From NCBI GenBank assembly GCA_913054115.1, contig CAJXIS010000083.1:1-8340 (forward strand): a stretch of 8,340 nucleotides of DNA, in the 5' to 3' direction. A model generated the notes under the pieces. That model saw only the letters and a program-made list of their open reading frames with translations, ran no database searches and was not told where the DNA came from. Each line of letters opens with the position of its first letter. The stretch's first letter is position 1. Made by a program: the position numbers and the translations under genes. Source of the stretch: an uncultured Acidimicrobiaceae bacterium (GTDB taxonomy: Bacteria; Actinomycetota; Acidimicrobiia; Acidimicrobiales; MedAcidi-G1). Below are positions 3,792-8,340 of this stretch, piece after piece.

Positions 3792-6176
3792 ATGACCGTG
3801 ACCGAGACCCCGTTCACCGGCGGCATCGTCGGCAAGCCCCGCCTCCGCCGTGAGGATCCGGCCCTGCTGACCGGCGAGGCCAAGTTCATCGACGACCTGC
3901 AGATTCCGGGCGCCCTCTGGCTGGCCTGCGTCCGCAGCCCCTACGCCCACGCCCGCATCACCGGCATCGACACCTCGGCGGCACTCGCCATCGCCGGCGT
4001 GGTCGCCGTCTACACCGGCGAAGACCTGGCCGACGCCTGGGCGGCCCCGCTGCCCTGTGCCTGGCCCGTCACCGACGACATGAAGAACCCCGCCCACTAC
4101 CCGATCGCCCAGGGCAAGGCCAACTACGCCGGGGACATCGTCGCCGTCGTGGTCGCCGAATCCCGGTATGCGGCGGCGGACGGCATCGAGGGCGTGGTCG
4201 TCGACTACGAGCCGCTCGAAGCCGTCGTCACGATCGAGGACGCCGAGACCGACCGCCTCGTGATCCACGACGACTGTGGGACCAACGTGTCCTATGTCTG
4301 GGAGCTGACCCCCGAGCCGGACGCCGTGACGGCGGCATTCGCCGCCGCCGAACACCACATCACCGAGACGTTCGTGCACCAGCGCCTCATCCCGACAGCC
4401 ATGGAGCCACGCGGCGTGGCTGCAGTACCGGCGCCGCACAACGGCGACATGACCCTCTACTCGTCTACGCAGATCCCGCACGTCCTCAGGGTGATGGCGG
4501 CGCTCACGGTGGGCATTCCCGAACAGAAGTTGCGGGTCATCGCACCATCCGTCGGGGGCGGCTTCGGCTGCAAGCTCAACGTCTATGCAGAGGAGATCCT
4601 CTGCATAGTCCTCGCCCAGCGCCATGGCGTGCCCGTGCGCTGGACCGAGGGACGCACCGAGGCCGCCGGGTCGACCGTCCATGGCCGCGCCCAGCGACAG
4701 ACCATCGAGCTGGCCGCCGACGCCGACGGGAAGCTCACCGCCGTGCGGGCCACCCTGCTCGCCGACATGGGCGCCTACCTGCAGTTGGTCGCGCCCGGCG
4801 TGCCGCTGCTGGGGGCTTTCCTGTACCACGGGCTCTACGACGTGCCCGTCTACTCGTTCACCTGCAAGAGCGTGTTCACGAACCTCACGCCGACCGACGC
4901 CTACCGTGGCGCCGGCCGTCCCGAGGCGACGTATGCCATCGAGCGCGCGATGGACGCACTGGCCGTGGCCGTGGGCGTCGGCCAGGACGAGATCCGGTCC
5001 CGCAACTTCATCCCGACCGAGAAGTTCCCCTACGACTCGCCGGCCGGCCTGATCTTCGATTCTGGCAACTACCAGCCCACGCTCGACCGGGCCAAGGAGC
5101 TGATCGACTGGGACGGCCGTCGTGCCGAACAGGCCGAACGGCGGGCCGCCGGGTCGACCACCCACCTGGGCCTCGGCATCTCGTCGTACGTCGAGATGTG
5201 CGGCCTGGCCCCGAGCCGGACCCTGGCGGCGCTGAACTACGGCGCCGGCGGCTGGGAGTCGGCGACCGTGCGGATCCTGCCCACCTGCAAGGTCCAGGTC
5301 GTCACCGGCGCCACGCCGCACGGCCAGGGCCACGAGACCTGCTGGTCGATGATCGTGGCCGACCAGCTCGGCATCGACCCCGACGACGTCGAGGTGCTCC
5401 ACTCCGACACGTCCATCTCACCGCTCGGCATGGACACCTACGGATCCCGGTCGCTGGCCGTGGGCGGCACCGCCATCTGGATGGCGACCGAACAGGTCAT
5501 CGACAAGGCCAGGGCCATCGCCGCCCACATGCTGGAGGCCAACGCCGACGACCTCGAGTTCGCCGGCGGCACGTTCAGTGTCAGGGGCAGCCCCGACAAG
5601 GAGGTCCCGCTGGCCGGTGTCGCGTTCGGCGCCTTCACGGCCCACGACCTGCCCGACGGGATGGAGCCCAACCTGCAGGCCCAGGTCACGTTCGACCCGT
5701 CCAACTTCGTCTTCCCGTTCGGCACGCACATCGCGGTGGTCGAGGTGGACGAGGCCACGGGCGCCGTCGAGCTGCTCGACTACGCAGCGGTCGACGACTG
5801 CGGCAACCAGATCAACCCGCTCATCGTCGAGGGCCAGCTGCACGGAGGCATCGTGCAGGGCATCGCCCAGGCCCTCTGGGAGGACGCCGCCTACGACGCC
5901 GACGGGCAGTGCAGGGCCGCCAACCTGGCCGACTACCTGGTTCCGTCGGCCGCAGAGTGCATCGACATGAAGCTGGACCACACGGTCACGCCGTCGCCCT
6001 CCAACCCGATGGGGGTGAAGGGCATCGGCGAGGCGGGCACCATCGCCTCGACGCCGGCGGTCATGAACGCCGTCGTCGACGCCCTGCGCCCGATGGGCAT
6101 CACCGACATCACGATGCCGGCCTCGCCCATGACCGTCCGACGAGCCATCGAGGCGGCACAGGGGGGATCGGCATGA
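3792..6176 (+). CDS. Molybdenum hydroxylase large (Mo-cofactor) subunit, form II CoxL-like
   Basis: 794 residues, the usual size for CoxL and relatives. Cofactor motifs in order are PSVGGGFGCK (252-261), the active-site loop AYRGAGRPE (370-378), PHGQGHET (509-516, molybdopterin cytosine dinucleotide contact) and GVKGIGEAG (741-749) with the catalytic-base Glu E747. True form I CO dehydrogenases carry AYxCSFR with the Cys that holds the Mo-Cu centre. Here the loop is AYRGAGR, the form II signature, with no such Cys. The substrate is probably another hydroxylatable molecule, and a label of carbon-monoxide dehydrogenase would be misleading. I chose the ATG at 3792, where MTVTETPFTGGIVGKPRLRR begins the conserved region. 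GAGGGG (3777-3782) provides a ribosome site that overlaps the coxS stop. The final TGA overlaps the medium-subunit ATG (ATGA). Confidence 0.93.
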   Translation: MTVTETPFTGGIVGKPRLRREDPALLTGEAKFIDDLQIPGALWLACVRSPYAHARITGIDTSAALAIAGVVAVYTGEDLADAWAAPLPCAWPVTDDMKNPAHYPIAQGKANYAGDIVAVVVAESRYAAADGIEGVVVDYEPLEAVVTIEDAETDRLVIHDDCGTNVSYVWELTPEPDAVTAAFAAAEHHITETFVHQRLIPTAMEPRGVAAVPAPHNGDMTLYSSTQIPHVLRVMAALTVGIPEQKLRVIAPSVGGGFGCKLNVYAEEILCIVLAQRHGVPVRWTEGRTEAAGSTVHGRAQRQTIELAADADGKLTAVRATLLADMGAYLQLVAPGVPLLGAFLYHGLYDVPVYSFTCKSVFTNLTPTDAYRGAGRPEATYAIERAMDALAVAVGVGQDEIRSRNFIPTEKFPYDSPAGLIFDSGNYQPTLDRAKELIDWDGRRAEQAERRAAGSTTHLGLGISSYVEMCGLAPSRTLAALNYGAGGWESATVRILPTCKVQVVTGATPHGQGHETCWSMIVADQLGIDPDDVEVLHSDTSISPLGMDTYGSRSLAVGGTAIWMATEQVIDKARAIAAHMLEANADDLEFAGGTFSVRGSPDKEVPLAGVAFGAFTAHDLPDGMEPNLQAQVTFDPSNFVFPFGTHIAVVEVDEATGAVELLDYAAVDDCGNQINPLIVEGQLHGGIVQGIAQALWEDAAYDADGQCRAANLADYLVPSAAECIDMKLDHTVTPSPSNPMGVKGIGEAGTIASTPAVMNAVVDALRPMGITDITMPASPMTVRRAIEAAQGGSA
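4583..4608. repeat. Perfect 12-bp inverted repeat with 2-nt spacer inside the large-subunit gene
   Basis: The left arm CTATGCAGAGGA (4583-4594) and right arm TCCTCTGCATAG (4597-4608) are exact reverse complements separated by GA. The flanking G4581/C4610 also pair across a T/T mismatch. The repeat covers codons for V-Y-A-E-E-I-L-C-I-V (residues 264-273) and uses TAT, GCA and ATA, codons that look rare in this GC-rich gene. The function is unknown; it could be a protein-binding site or an mRNA hairpin. Confidence 0.75.
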
Positions 6177-6988
6177 TCCCCGCAGCGGTCGACTACGTCC
6201 TGGCCGATTCCGCCGAGGCGGCGATCGCCGCTCTCACCGAGGCCGGCGACGAGGCCAAGCTGCTGGCCGGCGGCCAGTCGCTGGTGCCCCTCATGCGGTT
6301 GCGCCTCGCCACGCCTTCGGTGCTGATCGACATCGGCCGGCTCGACGACCTGTCGGGAATCAGCATCGATGGCGACACCGTGAGCATCGGCGCCCTGACC
6401 ACCCACAGCGCGCTCGAGCACTCTGCCGATCTGGCGGCCGCCTGTCCGCTGCTGGCCCACGTGGCCGCACAGGTCGGCGATCCGGCCGTGCGGCACCGGG
6501 GCACCCTGGGCGGCTCGCTGGCCCACGCCGATCCGGCATCCGACCTGCCGGCAGCCGTGCTCGCCCTGGGGGGCACCCTCGTGGCGTCCGGCCCGGGCGG
6601 CAGCCGCGAGATCGCGGCCACCGACTTCTTCACCGGCTTCCTCGAGTCGGCGCTCGGCCCCGACGAACTCCTCACCGAGGTGCGCGTGCCGGTCTCGACC
6701 GGTGGCTGGTGCTACCAGAAGTTCAACCGACGGGCCCAGGACTGGGCCATCGTCGGCGTGGTGGTCGCCGAGGCAGGTGCCGGGGTGGCGCTCGTGAACA
6801 TGGGCTCCACGCCGCTGCGGGCCTCGGGTGTCGAGGCCGCCGTGGCCGGTGGAGCCTCGGCTGGCGACGCTGCCGCCGTTGCCGCCGACGGCACCGAGCC
6901 GCCGACCGACAACAACGCCGACGGCGACTACCGGGCCCACCTGGCCCGGGTGCTCACAGAAAGGGCCCTCACCGCCGCCGGCGCCTGA
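6173..6988 (+). CDS. coxM: Molybdenum hydroxylase medium subunit, FAD-binding (CoxM-like)
   Basis: 271 residues, slightly short for the family (commonly about 285-290). Both FAD motifs are clear: AGGQSLVPLM (32-41) and TLGGSLAHADPASDLPA (111-127). The N-terminal PCMH-type FAD domain is followed by the C-terminal CODH flavoprotein domain from about residue 175 (YQKFNRRAQDWAIVGVVV, 181-198). The subunit takes electrons from the small subunit clusters and passes them to quinone or another acceptor. The ATG at 6173 overlaps the large-subunit stop (ATGA), with GGGGGGAT (6161-6168) as ribosome site; this gives the order S-L-M typical of form II operons, whereas form I is M-S-L. The tail TDNNADGDYRAHLARVLTER (245-264) matches the family end, so nothing seems truncated. 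No maturation genes (coxD/E/F/G-like, Mo-cofactor chaperones) are in the window. Confidence 0.93.
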   Translation: MIPAAVDYVLADSAEAAIAALTEAGDEAKLLAGGQSLVPLMRLRLATPSVLIDIGRLDDLSGISIDGDTVSIGALTTHSALEHSADLAAACPLLAHVAAQVGDPAVRHRGTLGGSLAHADPASDLPAAVLALGGTLVASGPGGSREIAATDFFTGFLESALGPDELLTEVRVPVSTGGWCYQKFNRRAQDWAIVGVVVAEAGAGVALVNMGSTPLRASGVEAAVAGGASAGDAAAVAADGTEPPTDNNADGDYRAHLARVLTERALTAAGA

Positions 6989-7020
6989 GGTTCCGGTACG
7001 GCGCTTCTCGGGGCCCGGGC

Positions 7021-8019
7021 TCAGGGGCCGCCTGGCAACGACTCGCACGGTTCGCCGTCGTCGTCATTGTCGAGGAGCGCCACATCCCCGTAGTCGGGGA
7101 AGTAGGTGTCGAACCAGGCCTTCGCCTCTGCGTAGGTGGTGAAGTCCGAGCAGTTCATCGAGTTCCCGGGATCGGCTGGGGTGTCGCCGGCTCCGGTGGT
7201 CGTCGTCTGTCCGACGGTGGTCGATGGCGGAGGGGTCGTGGTGGAGGTGGGTGCCGGCGGGGTCGTGCCGAGGGTGACTGACGCGTCGCACCCCGCCAGC
7301 AGCCCGGAGAGGGCATCGTGTTCCGCAGGGGTGACGGTGAGGCTCCAGCTGATCTTGATCCGGGTCCAGGTCGTCGCGTACTCGCAGTGGAAACCGATGC
7401 TTTCGGGCGTCCACTCCTCGGGGCCCCTTGCGCCCTTCGAGCGGTTGGCCGATGACGAGACGGCGATGAGGTGGCCGGGATCGCCGAGGTCGTTGGCGTA
7501 GGCCCGCTTCGTGTCCCGGTCCCAGGCCCAGCCGCCCGAGCGGTGGGCGTTGGCCAGCGGGACGAAGTGGTCGATGTCGAGGTCGCCGGGATCGTCGAAC
7601 CAGGTGTCGGTGAAGGCCCCGTACCAACGCCCGATGTCGACCCGGCAGCCGCCGTCCTCGAGGATCACCGGGCTGACCGACTCCTCGACCAGGACCTCCT
7701 GGCGCGTGTCCTGGCAGTCACCGTCGGCGTCGGACCAGCCGGACCCCCAGTCGCCCCGGTCGTAGTCGAGCGGCGGTTCCACGTCGGCCACGATGAGCGC
7801 TGCCAAGAGGTCCGTCGCGGCGGCGGTCGTGGTCGTGGCGGTGGGCGTGGTCGTGGTGGTGGGCGCCGTAGTGGTGGCGGCGAGCGCCGTAGTGGTGGCG
7901 GCGAGCGTGGTCGTGGTGGAGGTGAGCGTGGTCGTGGTGGAGGAGGGTGTCGTGGCGGCACTGCCACAGGCAGCGACCACGAGGAGCGGCGCCAGGGACC
8001 ACCGGGGGAAGCGGGTCAC
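7021..8019 (-). CDS. Secreted lipoprotein HNH nuclease (DUF1524/GmrSD C-terminal-like) with Excalibur calcium-binding tail
   Basis: 332 residues from the GTG at 8019. Residues 1-18 form a lipoprotein signal peptide: MTRFPR, the hydrophobic run WSLAPLLVVAA, and lipobox V15-A16-A17-C18. Residues 27-68 are almost all Thr/Ala/Leu, a surface-exposed linker. The nuclease domain (about 70-250) has DIDHFVPLANAH (148-159), ANRSKGARGPEEWTP (191-205) and CEYATTWTRIK (212-222), the pattern of actinobacterial secreted HNH nucleases with the DUF1524 fold; H151, N192 and R193 are likely active-site residues. A second Thr/Pro linker (252-279) leads to an Excalibur motif, C290 and DNDDDGEPCE (317-326), a calcium-binding DxDxDGxxCE loop. 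It is probably cell-anchored and degrades extracellular DNA or RNA for nutrients, competition or defence. An in-frame ATG at 8232 exists, but its extra 71 residues lack protein character. The gene converges on coxM with 32 bp between stops. Confidence 0.88.
   Translation of the reverse strand: MTRFPRWSLAPLLVVAACGSAATTPSSTTTTLTSTTTTLAATTTALAATTTAPTTTTTPTATTTTAAATDLLAALIVADVEPPLDYDRGDWGSGWSDADGDCQDTRQEVLVEESVSPVILEDGGCRVDIGRWYGAFTDTWFDDPGDLDIDHFVPLANAHRSGGWAWDRDTKRAYANDLGDPGHLIAVSSSANRSKGARGPEEWTPESIGFHCEYATTWTRIKISWSLTVTPAEHDALSGLLAGCDASVTLGTTPPAPTSTTTPPPSTTVGQTTTTGAGDTPADPGNSMNCSDFTTYAEAKAWFDTYFPDYGDVALLDNDDDGEPCESLPGGP
7863..7946. repeat. Four tandem 21-bp repeats encoding the Thr-rich linker
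   Basis: Copies lie at 7863-7883, 7884-7904, 7905-7925 and 7926-7946. The first two are identical (GCGCCGTAGTGGTGGCGGCGA); the last two differ from these and only slightly from each other. They encode TTTxLxx heptads of the lipoprotein linker on the minus strand. Related ACC/ACG-rich sequence continues to about 7825. Length variation by slippage between strains is expected. Confidence 0.85.
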
Positions 8020-8099
8020 GCTTTCATCATCGCGGATTTGAGGGATACGGCACAGGGCAATGGACGTGGAGGGATGAATCCCATGACTCCGGCCGATCA

Positions 8100-8138
8100 G
8101 GGACTTCAGCACGCTGCGGTGCAGGGTGCTGAAGTCCC
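8100..8138. repeat. Long imperfect palindrome / stable hairpin upstream of the nuclease gene
   Basis: Arms GGGACTTCAGCAC (8100-8112) and GTGCTGAAGTCCC (8126-8138) are perfect 13-bp reverse complements. Inside them, after one G/G mismatch, CTGC (8114-8117) pairs with GCAG (8121-8124) round a GGT loop. The result is a 17-pair stem with one mismatch and a 3-nt loop. There is no T-run on either side, so it is not a standard terminator. If the nuclease gene is transcribed from the AT-rich patch, the hairpin would lie in its 5' leader about 80 nt before the start codon. Confidence 0.75.
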
Positions 8139-8279
8139 ATCGGTGCGTTCCAACCTGAAGACGGGTGGGTCGGACGTCGGCGAGGGACGGGTGCACGTGG
8201 TGGCTCTTTGTGGGGTGGCGGCTGAAGACCACAGAATTCGTTGACAGCGACGTATTCGAAGACGCAATCCGTTGTTGTC

Positions 8280-8308
8280 TTGCGTTGTAGCAACTAATTC
8301 ATTATTCT
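8280..8308 (+). promoter_or_regulatory. Candidate rightward promoter near the right edge
   Basis: TTGCGT (8280-8285), a 17-bp spacer and TATTCT (8303-8308) resemble a sigma-70-type promoter in the most AT-rich part of the window, pointing out of the right edge. The gene it would serve is not in the window. Consensus match only. Confidence 0.35.
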
Positions 8309-8340
8309 ACGACCACATTGACGACACGAGGACGAGACGA

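Larger units (their letters stand above)
8020..8340. other. Gene-free region upstream of the nuclease gene
   Basis: I see no convincing gene here. The in-frame upstream extension of the nuclease reading frame (8020-8232) encodes His/Arg/Pro-rich sequence unlike a conserved protein. The stretch holds a small hairpin, GGGAT/ATCCC (8071-8082), the large hairpin at 8100-8138, and from about 8231 to 8310 an AT-rich patch (about 41% GC by count against roughly 70% around it), consistent with promoters firing in one or both directions. Confidence 0.6.

Noticed and set aside
2582..3889. 435-codon minus-strand open frame spanning vapC, the macrodomain gene and coxS
   Set aside because: It crosses three well-supported genes and an intergenic gap and has shadow-like composition.
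3642..5402. 586-codon open frame on the minus strand across the large-subunit gene
   Set aside because: It is Val/Gly/Asp/His-rich with no domain pattern and lies opposite a clear molybdenum hydroxylase gene; it is an antisense shadow.
7011..7029. Possible terminator between the convergent coxM and nuclease genes
   Set aside because: GGCCC (7012-7016) and GGGCC (7025-7029) can pair, but the stem is only 5 bp, overlaps the nuclease stop codon and has no T-run.
7820..7950. CRISPR-like direct repeats
   Set aside because: The 21-bp units are contiguous, have no unique spacers, and encode an in-frame Thr-rich linker.
8018..8032. Tiny upstream open frame (ATG ATG AAA GCG TGA) on the minus strand whose stop overlaps the nuclease GTG
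   Set aside because: Only four codons long with no ribosome site; it could be a coupling leader but is equally likely to be chance.
8020..8232. N-terminal extension of the nuclease to an in-frame ATG at 8232
   Set aside because: The extra 71 residues have no secretion-signal or domain character and would bury the lipoprotein signal peptide; the GTG at 8019 puts the signal peptide at the N-terminus.

Overview
The window comes from a high-GC bacterium (roughly two thirds GC or more by eye, strong G/C third-position bias). Actinobacterial ancestry is the best guess. Supporting signs are the VapBC pair of the type common in mycobacteria, an Excalibur-tailed secreted HNH nuclease, a form II CO-dehydrogenase-like operon, and several genes that look leaderless. 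Acidimicrobiia would fit, but the sequence alone does not prove the class.

Layout. (1) Positions 1-1424: a leftward unit encoding an acyl-CoA-dehydrogenase-fold flavoprotein followed, 11 bp on, by the N-terminus of an enoyl-CoA hydratase/isomerase that runs off the left edge. It is transcribed divergently from a TetR regulator (1425-2018) through a 67-bp region with promoter-like elements for both directions, so TetR is the likely local repressor of this acyl-CoA unit. (2) Positions 2035-3211: a three-gene rightward unit, vapB (ribbon-helix-helix antitoxin), vapC (PIN ribonuclease toxin) and a YmdB-like macrodomain ADP-ribose hydrolase. Each junction is a 4-base GTGA stop/start overlap. A palindromic TGCATGCA operator array sits on the promoter. 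(3) Positions 3313-6988: a rightward molybdenum hydroxylase operon in the order small [2Fe-2S] subunit, large Mo subunit, medium FAD subunit. The order S-L-M and the AYRGAGR active-site loop mark it as form II, so it is not a proven CO dehydrogenase and its substrate is unknown. (4) Positions 7021-8019, leftward and convergent: a secreted lipoprotein with a Thr-rich linker, an HNH (DUF1524-type) nuclease domain, a second Thr/Pro linker and a C-terminal Excalibur calcium-binding motif. (5) Positions 8020-8340: no convincing gene. It holds a long, nearly perfect hairpin (8100-8138) and then an abrupt AT-rich patch with a possible rightward promoter.

The points most worth a second look are the translationally coupled toxin-antitoxin-macrodomain operon, a perfect 12+12-bp inverted repeat written in unusual codons inside the large-subunit gene (4583-4608), the 39-nt hairpin upstream of the nuclease gene, and the helically phased operator of the vapB promoter.
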